A DNA stretch of 29,807 nucleotides from Lachnospiraceae bacterium UBA6998 (GTDB lineage: Bacteria > Bacillota > Clostridia > Lachnospirales > Lachnospiraceae): positions 1 through 29,807 of the forward strand of contig DJXS01000061.1 of assembly GCA_002448395.1 (NCBI GenBank), written 5' to 3'. Below the pieces are notes generated by a model. The model did no database searches, had not been told where the DNA came from, and saw only the letters and a list, made by a program, of their open reading frames with translations. The translations under genes were made by a program, and so were the position numbers. Within the stretch, counting starts at the first letter, position 1, and the number at the start of each line of letters is the position of its first letter. Shown here piece by piece: positions 6,682 through 13,349 of the stretch.

Positions 6682-7305
6682 TCACATCCCCTTTACAAAA
6701 TCACGAATACACTCAAGTGTATAAGTGGCGGAAGTGGCGCCCGGATCCTGGTGACCGATGCTGCGTTCTCCAAGATAGCTTGCGCGTCCCTTCGTAGCGA
6801 TGATGGTCTTGGTGAATTCAACGCCTTCCTCGGCTGCCTTGCACATAGCGTCCAGAGCATCCGCGACGGAAGCGCCGCCGTCGATCGCGGCAGCATAAGC
6901 TTCGGAAGCAGGGATAATGGCGTCAAGCATAGTCTTCTCGCCTTTAACAGCCTTGCCGCGCTTCTGGATTCCCGCGATCACTGCATCAAAAATGGCCTTA
7001 CCGTCTTCGGGCGTAAGAGAAGTCTTGCCCGCGCAGACTTTTCCTGCCTGCATATAAGCGGTGCCGTAGAGAGGGCCTGATGCGCCGCCCACCTTGGAAA
7101 GGAGGGTCATGCCGGTCTTCTTGAGGAGCTCGCCGATATTGTCGCTGTCCTTGGACAGGACTCCCAGAACTTCCGTGAAGCCTCTGGCCATGTTGATCCC
7201 GTGGTCCGCATCGCCGATCTCGCGGTCGAGCTCGGTGAGGAATTCTTTCTCCTCAATGATGCGGTTTCCGATTTTTTCAATGCACTCATAAATCTTTGAT
7301 GCCAT
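6682..7305 (-). CDS. dhaL: Dihydroxyacetone kinase subunit DhaL (nucleotide-binding)
   Basis: DhaL holds a tightly bound ADP/ATP-Mg that relays phosphate from DhaM to dihydroxyacetone on DhaK. The 207-residue protein shows LTELDREIGDADHG (23-36), whose Asp27, Asp32 and Asp34 match the Mg-nucleotide ligands. It also has SKVGGASGPLYG, a GEKTMLDA segment and the C-terminal KGRASYLGERSIGHQDPGA typical of the family. ATG 7305 is preceded by GGAGG at 9 nt. It is the first gene of the operon; this L-M-K order differs from the commoner K-L-M. A consensus promoter lies at 7406-7379. Confidence 0.95.
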   Translation of the reverse strand: MASKIYECIEKIGNRIIEEKEFLTELDREIGDADHGINMARGFTEVLGVLSKDSDNIGELLKKTGMTLLSKVGGASGPLYGTAYMQAGKVCAGKTSLTPEDGKAIFDAVIAGIQKRGKAVKGEKTMLDAIIPASEAYAAAIDGGASVADALDAMCKAAEEGVEFTKTIIATKGRASYLGERSIGHQDPGATSATYTLECIRDFVKGM

Positions 7306-7366
7306 AAACTGTTACCTCCAATACATATATTAGCTCATGCCGTTTTAACCCCAACGAAGACGGCAG

Positions 7367-7381
7367 AATTCTATAAGAATT
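7367..7381. promoter_or_regulatory. Operator-like inverted repeat at the dha promoter
   Basis: AATTCT (7367-7372), 3 nt, AGAATT (7376-7381) is a perfect inverted repeat overlapping the end of the dha -10 box and the expected transcription start. A second palindromic core, AAACGTTT, overlaps the -35 box. Either could be a repressor or CcpA-like site. Confidence 0.35.
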
Positions 7382-7406
7382 ATATCACTATTATCAGAAA
7401 GTTAAA
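7379..7406 (-). promoter_or_regulatory. Promoter of the dhaL-dhaM-dhaK operon
   Basis: Minus strand TTTAAC (7406-7401), 16-nt spacer, and TATAAT (7384-7379) preceded by TGA, which makes an extended -10. It lies about 75 bp before the dhaL start. Confidence 0.65.
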
Positions 7407-7494
7407 CGTTTGTGCGTGTTTTTTTCATGGAATATCACTAAAAAACAGTATGTCCGGGTCAGCCCGAAAGATATTGTATATATGTTCGGAATAC

Positions 7495-7524
7495 TTGCGC
7501 ACGGTTTGATTTGTGGGTTATAAT
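7495..7524 (+). promoter_or_regulatory. Promoter of the PIN-like gene
   Basis: TTGCGC (7495-7500), 18-nt spacer, consensus TATAAT (7519-7524). The start near 7531 gives a leader of about 24 nt that contains the AGGAG ribosome binding site. Confidence 0.65.
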
Positions 7525-7554
7525 GCATGAGTGCCGACCGGTCAGGAGACATAT

Positions 7555-8889
7555 ATGAAGCATTATTTGATCGACAGCGAGAATGTCGGAGATTTCTGGA
7601 TTCCGCTGCTGGAACTTCCGGCAGACCAGGCGGAGCTGATCGTCTTTTACACAAAGAACAGCCCCCATATGAGTTATGACAGTCTCATCAAACTCAAGGA
7701 ATCGGACAGAAAAGTCACTTTCATCAAATGCTATGAGGGAACGAACGCACTGGATTTCCAGCTCTGCTCGGAACTTGGTTTCCTCATCGCAGTAAATCCG
7801 GGTGACGAATTCATCATCGTGACTAATGACACAGGATACGACGCGGCGGTGAAGTATTGGAGACGAAAAGAGTATTCTGTAAAGAGGATTGCCGGCAAGG
7901 ACAGCCGGACCGGCAGCCGCAGAAGAGGAACAACTGCCAAAAGCGATGTCGCCTCTGAAGTGAGCGCGATCCTCCACAAACTTGTGAGGATGCCCGAACA
8001 CGAAGAGAGCGATTTACAGGAAGAACAGGCTGAAGAAGAGAGGATGGAGGCCGCTTCTGAGGATCAGATGACCCCGGAAACGGAACCGGAAGAGGAATAC
8101 GGGGAGGAGCCGGCTGACGGCGATACTGAGGACTACGAAGAGGAAGCCGACCCTTTAGAGGATTACGACGAAGAGGAACCGGAAGATCCGGCAGAGGAGT
8201 TTTCAGAAGAGGAACTGTCAGAAGAGGAACAATCAGAAGGCGCTCAGGAAGACCTGCCGGAAGAGGATAACACCGGAGAGATCGGGGAAGACTCTGAGGA
8301 AGAGCTCGAAGAGGAGCCCGCAGAGCCGGTTGAAGATGCAGCGGCGGATGATGAAGATGTATATCCTTCTGTTGCTTCAGAGACATTTGAAGTCCGGGAG
8401 ACAGAGAGCGGCACTCTGAAAGAAGAGGAAGCTGAAATTGAATCTGAAAGCTCAGATTCGTCTTCGGAGGAAGAGGACACTCATGTATTGGCCCCGGATC
8501 CCGATGAGCTCACCGCGATCGTCAGCTGCATAGGAATGGAGAACCTGGCGGAGCTTCATAACCAGCTGATCCAGTTCTACGGAGATGACGGGAAGGATAT
8601 CTACCTGTCCCTCAAGTCCGGCAATCTTTCCATCGAGAAGAAAGAGTGGGACAAGGAAGAGAAATTCCTCTATTACTGTGCTCTGATCTTCAGACACAGT
8701 GATGTGCCCGCCGAGGAACTGAGCGAGGAAAATATCAGCGAATTCGCGCAATTCCTTCTCGGTGCCGAGAACAAGAGAAAGAACCTCAATTCACTGCGCT
8801 ATGCGCTTCTCAAGCATTATGGCAAGGAAAAAGGCCGCAGATATTATTTTATGCTGAAGCCTTATGTGAAAGCACTTAACCAGATGTAA
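7555..8889 (+). CDS. PIN-like domain protein with long acidic linker
   Basis: Protein of 444 residues in three parts. Residues 1-113 resemble a NYN/PIN-like RNase fold, with Asp7 in YLIDSENV, Asp67 in NALDFQL, and Asp92/Asp96 in TNDTGYDAA, the usual spacing of the acidic metal ligands. Residues about 114-130 are basic (SRTGSRRRG). Residues about 145-310 are a very acidic, low-complexity linker of Glu, Asp, Pro, Ala and Ser. The C-terminal part (about 315-444) looks folded, helical and basic at the end, with LHNQLIQFYGDDG and LRYALLKHYGKEKGRRYY. ATG 7555 has AGGAG 7 nt upstream. An RNA or DNA substrate is inferred from the fold only. It is monocistronic, with a strong promoter and terminator. 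Confidence 0.8.
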   Translation: MKHYLIDSENVGDFWIPLLELPADQAELIVFYTKNSPHMSYDSLIKLKESDRKVTFIKCYEGTNALDFQLCSELGFLIAVNPGDEFIIVTNDTGYDAAVKYWRRKEYSVKRIAGKDSRTGSRRRGTTAKSDVASEVSAILHKLVRMPEHEESDLQEEQAEEERMEAASEDQMTPETEPEEEYGEEPADGDTEDYEEEADPLEDYDEEEPEDPAEEFSEEELSEEEQSEGAQEDLPEEDNTGEIGEDSEEELEEEPAEPVEDAAADDEDVYPSVASETFEVRETESGTLKEEEAEIESESSDSSSEEEDTHVLAPDPDELTAIVSCIGMENLAELHNQLIQFYGDDGKDIYLSLKSGNLSIEKKEWDKEEKFLYYCALIFRHSDVPAEELSEENISEFAQFLLGAENKRKNLNSLRYALLKHYGKEKGRRYYFMLKPYVKALNQM

Positions 8890-8917
8890 AAATAGGAAAA
8901 CCGGTCGGCTGTACAGG

Positions 8918-8970
8918 GGTTGTGAAGAGATGAGTCTTATAAAAGACTCGGTCTTCACAGCCTCTTTTTA
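8918..8970 (+). terminator. Terminator of the PIN-like gene
   Basis: Two stacked stems: GGTTGTGAAGA (8918-8928) with TCTTCACAGCC (8952-8962), one wobble pair, enclosing GAGTCTT (8932-8938) with AAGACTC (8943-8949). TCTTTTTAT follows. Confidence 0.85.
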
Positions 8971-8993
8971 TGGATTCCAAAGCGATATACGGT

Positions 8994-8999
8994 TATAAT
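8994..8999 (+). promoter_or_regulatory. Possible -10 box upstream of the lipoprotein/sirtuin run
   Basis: A consensus TATAAT stands 95 bp before the first lipoprotein gene, directly after the upstream terminator. No good -35 is visible, so this is a weak call. Confidence 0.35.
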
Positions 9000-9098
9000 G
9001 TACACGACTGTGAAAATACTCCGGTGGAAATTTCGAGCCGTCAGTGGTAGGATATGATTCATAATGAGAACATCGGGGCTTGGTAGTGGAGACGATGT

Positions 9099-9743
9099 AT
9101 GCGAAGAAACAGAGGCGCAGCGGTCCTTGCGGCCGCATGTCTTGCCATGCTGCTGGTTTGCTGCGGCAAGGGCGACAATAGCAATAACGCGGGAGAGGCC
9201 GGGACTTCGGACCGGATCCTGTCAGAATATGCCGACTCTGATTTAGAAGAGGATTCGGAACAGGAAACAGATGAAGCGGAGGAACACACTGCTTCAACGG
9301 ATCTTTTCTTTGAAGAGGGAAATGTATGCACTCAGTTTTTCCGCCTGGTACCTCCTGAGGAATGGGACGGCGGAGTGAACTATCACTATTTTCAGGAGCC
9401 GGAGGCGGGCAGATATGCCCTGGACATCATTGAAAACAGCAGCATGGCTGCAACCGATGGCGTCGGAGGTCTTGTGTATTCTATAGTTCTGTATGATACA
9501 TATACGGAAGAGCGCGGAATGGAGAATTCGGGATACGCAGGAATGCTCAGGGGCGGCGACGGCAGTTTTTATTATGTGTTTCTTGAATTCCCCGCCGGGA
9601 AGCAGTATACGGACGGGACGGAGGAAGCGTACAGAAGAGCGGCGGATACCAAGAGCTGGATCGCCGGGAATATAGAAGGCAGGAACGGTTACACGTTCGA
9701 GGCAGGAAAGGAACCGGAGAATGAGGAAGGAGAAGAGAAATAG
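9099..9743 (+). CDS. Putative lipoprotein of unknown function
   Basis: Predicted secreted protein of 214 residues. It begins with a basic n-region (MRRNRGAAV) and a hydrophobic core ending in LAMLLVCCGKG. The lipobox is unusual: either Cys21 follows Val or Cys22 follows Cys, instead of Ala or Gly. An acidic linker (about residues 40-65) leads to a domain with EEWDGGVNYHYFQEP and FYYVFLEFPAGKQYTDG; similar sequences in Firmicute lipoproteins seem to me uncharacterised. The C-terminus is again acidic. GTGGAGA precedes ATG 9099. The next lipoprotein gene overlaps its end by 23 nt. Confidence 0.75.
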   Translation: MRRNRGAAVLAAACLAMLLVCCGKGDNSNNAGEAGTSDRILSEYADSDLEEDSEQETDEAEEHTASTDLFFEEGNVCTQFFRLVPPEEWDGGVNYHYFQEPEAGRYALDIIENSSMAATDGVGGLVYSIVLYDTYTEERGMENSGYAGMLRGGDGSFYYVFLEFPAGKQYTDGTEEAYRRAADTKSWIAGNIEGRNGYTFEAGKEPENEEGEEK

Positions 9744-10440
9744 CAATATCGCGTCAGGTGCAGGCAGGATCAGACGATTTCTGTTCGCCGCAGCGGCTGC
9801 GGTGATCCTGGCAGGATGCGCTCCCCAGTCTCAGCCCGCCGCGCACGCGGAGGAAAACGAAACCCCGGTGTCCGGGACACCCGCTTCCGCAGAGACGACT
9901 TCAGGGAAGGCAGACGCCGCGGTTGAACCTTCTTCGGAAAAACAGACCGGTGAAACACAAAGCGCTGCCTCTGTGAAAGAGGAAGAAAAGGTAACCCTCG
10001 TGATCCCGACAGTCTATGAGAATGTCACCACTCAGGAAGAAGCAGACCAGATCAGAGACAGGAACGGATACGAGAGTGCGACCCTCGAGGAGGACGGAAG
10101 CCTTACTATAGTCATGAGCCGGAGCCAGTATGATGAACTTCTGAGCAGTTTCAGAGAATCAGTTGACCGCGGGATTGCGGAGATCATAAGTGAAGATTAC
10201 GGTTCTTCGATTGAAAAAATAGAATATAATGATGATTACAGCGTATTTACAGTGACAGTATCGACAGATGAGATCGGGATCATCGAGCGGCAGACCGCCG
10301 ATGAGCTTGTGATGTACGGAACGCTGTATCATATATACACGGCCGGTGAAGCGGATCACATTCAGGTCGATTATGTGAACCGGGATTCCGGTGAGATCAT
10401 TGAATCGGCGGATTCGGGAAGTCTCGACAACGCCTATTGA
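9721..10440 (+). CDS. Putative lipoprotein of unknown function
   Basis: Product of 239 residues with an N-terminal basic region (MRKEKRNSNIASGAGRIRR), a hydrophobic core and a regular lipobox LAGC with Cys33 as the lipidated residue. A Ser/Thr/Ala/Glu-rich spacer (about 34-95) is followed by a compact domain from TLVIPTVYENVTTQEEADQI to IQVDYVNRDSGEII. The domain is not recognised. It starts inside the upstream gene in another frame (23-nt overlap), so the two lipoproteins are probably translationally coupled. Confidence 0.75.
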   Translation: MRKEKRNSNIASGAGRIRRFLFAAAAAVILAGCAPQSQPAAHAEENETPVSGTPASAETTSGKADAAVEPSSEKQTGETQSAASVKEEEKVTLVIPTVYENVTTQEEADQIRDRNGYESATLEEDGSLTIVMSRSQYDELLSSFRESVDRGIAEIISEDYGSSIEKIEYNDDYSVFTVTVSTDEIGIIERQTADELVMYGTLYHIYTAGEADHIQVDYVNRDSGEIIESADSGSLDNAY

Positions 10441-10459
10441 GACGGAGGGAGGTCTTAGT

Positions 10460-11260
10460 ATGAAGCACTTGGGAAAGTATTCCGACAGAAGAAAAGAAGC
10501 GGCTTATCTTCGTTCCCTCAAGGGAGAAGAAAAGTATGAAGCGCTCAATGAGATCATCGATGAGTCCAAGCATATCGCTTTCTTTGGCGGCGCGGGCGTT
10601 TCTACAGAAAGCGGCATTCCGGATTTCCGGAGCAAGGACGGCCTCTATAATCAGCATGATGTCAGATTCGACCGGTATCAGCCCGAGTACCTTCTGAGCA
10701 GCAGCTGCCTCTATCATGAACCCAAGGTATTCTTTGAATTCTACCGCCAGAAAATGGATGCAAGGCATTGCCTCCCCAACAGGGCTCATGTCAAACTTGC
10801 GCAGATGGAGGAGAAAGGGAAGCTTGACGGGATCATTACCCAGAATATAGACGGACTTCACCAGAAGGCCGGGAGCAGGATCGTTTATGAGGTCCACGGT
10901 TCGACCCTCAGAAACTACTGCGACCGCTGCGGCAGGAAGTATCCCGAGAGTTATATATATGACAGCAGTGAGGCTGTGCCGCACTGCACATGCGGAGGTA
11001 TGATCAGGCCGGATGTCACGCTTTACGGGGAATCTCTTCCTGTGGCGGCGTGGGAAGGAGCGGAGCGCCTCATCCAGAAGTCGGACTGCCTGATTGTGGG
11101 CGGAACATCCCTTACGGTTTATCCCGCGGCTTCACTTGTAAGGTATTACAGCGGCGGGTACCTGATCATCGTCAACCGCGATCACACGGGCCAGGAGGAT
11201 TGGGCGGACCTCACATTCAACGAGAGCATCGGAGAAGTATTTTCTCATATTAATATTTGA
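10460..11260 (+). CDS. Sir2 family NAD-dependent protein deacylase
   Basis: Sirtuin that would remove acyl groups from lysines with NAD as co-substrate, giving nicotinamide and O-acyl-ADP-ribose. All landmarks are present in 266 residues: GAGVSTESGIPDFRS (44-58), TQNIDGLH (127-134), catalytic His146 in VHGS, a zinc site from Cys154, Cys157, Cys176 and Cys178, and VGGTSLTVYPAA (213-224). There is a charged N-terminal extension of about 35 residues before the Rossmann core. ATG 10460 follows GGAGGGAGG; the open frame reaches back to 10391 inside the upstream gene without support. The neighbours are lipoproteins and a CpXC protein, so no substrate is suggested. Confidence 0.93.
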   Translation: MKHLGKYSDRRKEAAYLRSLKGEEKYEALNEIIDESKHIAFFGGAGVSTESGIPDFRSKDGLYNQHDVRFDRYQPEYLLSSSCLYHEPKVFFEFYRQKMDARHCLPNRAHVKLAQMEEKGKLDGIITQNIDGLHQKAGSRIVYEVHGSTLRNYCDRCGRKYPESYIYDSSEAVPHCTCGGMIRPDVTLYGESLPVAAWEGAERLIQKSDCLIVGGTSLTVYPAASLVRYYSGGYLIIVNRDHTGQEDWADLTFNESIGEVFSHINI

Positions 11261-11304
11261 CGATCCGCACCGGGCGGAGAGGCTGAAAGGAAGTCGGGAA
11301 GATA

Positions 11305-11973
11305 ATGTCAGAGAAAGAGATCAAGAGGATCAAATGCCCTAAATGCGGCGCACTGCATGATTTTGAGATCTGGATCAGGATCAACACGGACCTGGATCCT
11401 GTTCTGGGGAAAAAGGTTAAGAGCGGGGAACTGTTCAGGACAACATGTCCCTCCTGCGGTCAAAAGATCGATGTGGTCTATCCCTGCCTGTATCATGAAA
11501 TGGAGAATAAGGTAATGATCTACTACGCGCCCGGGGCAAAGGCAATGAAAGATGCCGCTGCAGCTTTTGACGAGGGTTCGGAGGAAGCTGTCAGGGAACG
11601 CGGATTTGATCCGGCGCAGAAAGGCTACAGAAACCGTGTAGTCGGAAGCCTTTATGATCTGCAGGAGAAAATAGCGATATTCGACGCGGGACTCGATGAC
11701 CGGGTAGTGGAGATCTGCAAGGTCATGATCGGCAGCGAGCTCCAACAGTCGCAGCCGGAAGCAGCTTTTGACGATCTTTTATTCTATAAGGACAGCACAG
11801 GCGGCCGTCTTGCTCTGATGAGAAACGGGAATGCGTTCGCTTCTGTGTCGCTTTCAGATGATATCTATACTGCAGTAGGCAATCACTATAAACCTCTGAT
11901 CGACCGTTTCGGGGATGAAAAGGTGATCGATATGGACTGGGTAATGAACAGTGTCAATAAGGCAGGAGAATAA
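11305..11973 (+). CDS. CpXC domain protein
   Basis: Cytoplasmic protein of 222 residues. The N-terminal CpXC domain, a predicted zinc-binding module of unknown function, has CPKC at 11-14 and CPSC at 48-51, separated by a strand-rich part with EIWIRINTDLDPVLGKKV. The remaining 150 residues are mixed alpha/beta with RNRVVGSLYDLQEKIAIFDA, seen in longer CpXC proteins. The start follows GGAAG. It lies 44 nt downstream of the sirtuin and 37 nt upstream of a lipoprotein, probably in the same transcript. Confidence 0.85.
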   Translation: MSEKEIKRIKCPKCGALHDFEIWIRINTDLDPVLGKKVKSGELFRTTCPSCGQKIDVVYPCLYHEMENKVMIYYAPGAKAMKDAAAAFDEGSEEAVRERGFDPAQKGYRNRVVGSLYDLQEKIAIFDAGLDDRVVEICKVMIGSELQQSQPEAAFDDLLFYKDSTGGRLALMRNGNAFASVSLSDDIYTAVGNHYKPLIDRFGDEKVIDMDWVMNSVNKAGE

Positions 11974-12010
11974 TTCGGAACTGCCTTTTATATATCAGGA
12001 GGAATAAAGA

Positions 12011-12628
12011 ATGAAATTGAACAAGATCATTGTTACTGTTACGGCAGTTGCAATCGCGCTGGCAATGGCAGGATGCGGCGGAGCGACCGGCGCAGCCACA
12101 TCCGCGGGAGAAACAGCTGTAATGGCATCAACAGAAGGTTTTACAGTGGAGGGACCCATGACTACTGCCACAGAGGCGATGACCGGGCCCATGATGGATG
12201 CCGATGATACGAATGTCAGCGTTCTGAACTATGAAGGAGCATACACAGATACTGCCGGAAAGGGTTACGGACTTCTGCTTACACCTTCGGATGACGCAAA
12301 CGGTGCATATGTGTCGGTGGGCTATATGGACAATGAGGAAATAGCTTATTACATGTGGGATATCTTTGGCGAGGTCGAGAACAATGCGATCGTCTACAGC
12401 AACTCGGTCTGTACGGCGGAGATCTACGACGAACAGGCGGAGAACGGACACCGCTCAGAGACAGTATATAGTGACGGCAAGGGTACGGTACAGCTTTCTG
12501 AAGACGGTACGATCACCTGGAAGGATGAGAAAGTTAATAACGGTGAGGAAATCGTCTTTGAATGGAACCAGGAACTGAACGATCAGCTTAAGGAGCGTCA
12601 GGAACAGGCTCAGACAGGGATGAACTGA
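12011..12628 (+). CDS. Putative lipoprotein of unknown function
   Basis: Product of 205 residues with a signal peptide (MKLNKIIVTVTAVAIALAMAGC) and lipobox AMAGC, Cys22 lipidated. A Thr/Ala/Met-rich spacer follows, then a beta-rich domain with YEGAYTDTAGKGYGLLL and YYMWDIFGEVENNAIVYS. The repeated pattern of short strands (VQLSEDGTITWKDEKVNNGE) suggests a beta-barrel or lipocalin-like fold, which is only a guess. AGGAGG lies 7 nt before the start. Confidence 0.75.
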   Translation: MKLNKIIVTVTAVAIALAMAGCGGATGAATSAGETAVMASTEGFTVEGPMTTATEAMTGPMMDADDTNVSVLNYEGAYTDTAGKGYGLLLTPSDDANGAYVSVGYMDNEEIAYYMWDIFGEVENNAIVYSNSVCTAEIYDEQAENGHRSETVYSDGKGTVQLSEDGTITWKDEKVNNGEEIVFEWNQELNDQLKERQEQAQTGMN

Positions 12629-12664
12629 CCGGCTGCAGATATCGTTTTGTATTCAGAAACTTCG

Positions 12665-12683
12665 CACCTGTCGAAAAGAGGTG
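12665..12683 (+). other. Hairpin covering the ribosome binding site of the acidic protein gene
   Basis: CACCT (12665-12669) pairs with AGGTG (12679-12683), the ribosome binding site of the gene starting at 12687. The stem is only 5 bp with a 9-nt loop, so any effect on translation would be mild. Confidence 0.35.
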
Positions 12684-12686
12684 AAT

Positions 12687-13019
12687 ATGTGGATCAGAGA
12701 TTTTTGGAACCGCGTATTGGCAAAATTTAAAAAAGAGGATAGTGCTTCCGCGCCTGTGATGGAACTGAAAGCTGAAAAGGCTCCGGAGCCGGTTCCCGAG
12801 AGAAAGACTTCGGATGAGATGATCATAGAAATGGCGCAGTCGGCAGCGGAGCCGGCTCCGCCGGAAGATCGCGCGGCCGAAGAGAGACCGGAGGCAGAGT
12901 CAGAGCCGGAAGACCGCGCGGCCGCAGAAGAACCGGAAACTGAGGCAGAGCCGGAAAAAGAGGCAGAGCCGGAAGAAGAGGCGGAGGAAAAGGAAAGATA
13001 TGTCTTCGAAGGAGAATGA
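12687..13019 (+). CDS. Small acidic repeat protein of unknown function
   Basis: Product of 110 residues. The first 18 residues (MWIRDFWNRVLAKFKKED) form a cationic amphipathic helix with three tryptophan/phenylalanine positions, which could touch a membrane or a partner. The rest is disordered and very acidic, made of Glu-Pro-Ala units, with a tandem 45-bp duplication at 12861-12950. No domain was recognised. ATG 12687 is preferred over GTG 12681 because AGAGGTG is the ribosome binding site. The next gene, encoding a basic protein, overlaps its last 20 nt. Confidence 0.65.
   Translation: MWIRDFWNRVLAKFKKEDSASAPVMELKAEKAPEPVPERKTSDEMIIEMAQSAAEPAPPEDRAAEERPEAESEPEDRAAAEEPETEAEPEKEAEPEEEAEEKERYVFEGE
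12861..12950 (+). repeat. Tandem 45-bp coding repeat, two copies
   Basis: Copies at 12861-12905 and 12906-12950 share the block CCGGAAGAYCGCGCGGCCG and encode 15-residue acidic units containing PEDRAA. They differ at a handful of positions, so the duplication is not very recent. Confidence 0.7.
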
Positions 13020-13293
13020 TAGAAAAGCTCATTTACTGCTGGCCGCCTACTGGGGATACAGAGTGCTGACCGGAAAGAGCATCCCGAAGACGACTGCTGA
13101 AGTGCTCCTTTTGGAGAGATCGTCCGCTTTGAAGCAAAAACGGGAAGCAGAGACCGCGGAGCAGAACAGGCGCAGGGACGAAGAACACAGAAAGAAAAGA
13201 AAACGGGCTTCTGCAGCTTTGACAGGGATCAAAAAAAATCCGCTTTTGAGAAAGGCGGGAAAGAAGATCCTGAAGAACGCGCGGGTGATCTGA
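13000..13293 (+). CDS. Small basic protein of unknown function
   Basis: Product of 97 residues, strongly basic in its second half. Residues 1-40 (AHLLLAAYWGYRVLTGKSIP) are partly hydrophobic and helical; residues 43-80 are a charged helix with QKREAETAEQNRRRDEEHRK that may form a coiled coil; the end is Lys-rich (NPLLRKAGKKILKNARVI). No family was recognised. GGAAAG lies 6 nt before ATG 13000. It overlaps the gene for the acidic protein by 20 nt, a classic sign of coupled expression. Nucleic-acid or partner binding is inferred from charge only. Confidence 0.65.
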   Translation: MSSKENDRKAHLLLAAYWGYRVLTGKSIPKTTAEVLLLERSSALKQKREAETAEQNRRRDEEHRKKRKRASAALTGIKKNPLLRKAGKKILKNARVI

Positions 13294-13349
13294 CCCTGTG
13301 CAAAGTTTCCCGCCCATGCGGGCGGACTATGAAAAAACGGAGATAGAGT

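Noticed and set aside
7401..7414. A cre site at the dha promoter
   Set aside because: Only the AAACGTTT core fits; both outer ends miss the consensus, unlike the perfect site at 991-1004.
13309..13325. A terminator before the hydrolase gene
   Set aside because: A GC-rich 6-bp hairpin (CCGCCC/GGGCGG) is present but is followed by GACTATGAAAA with no T-tract.
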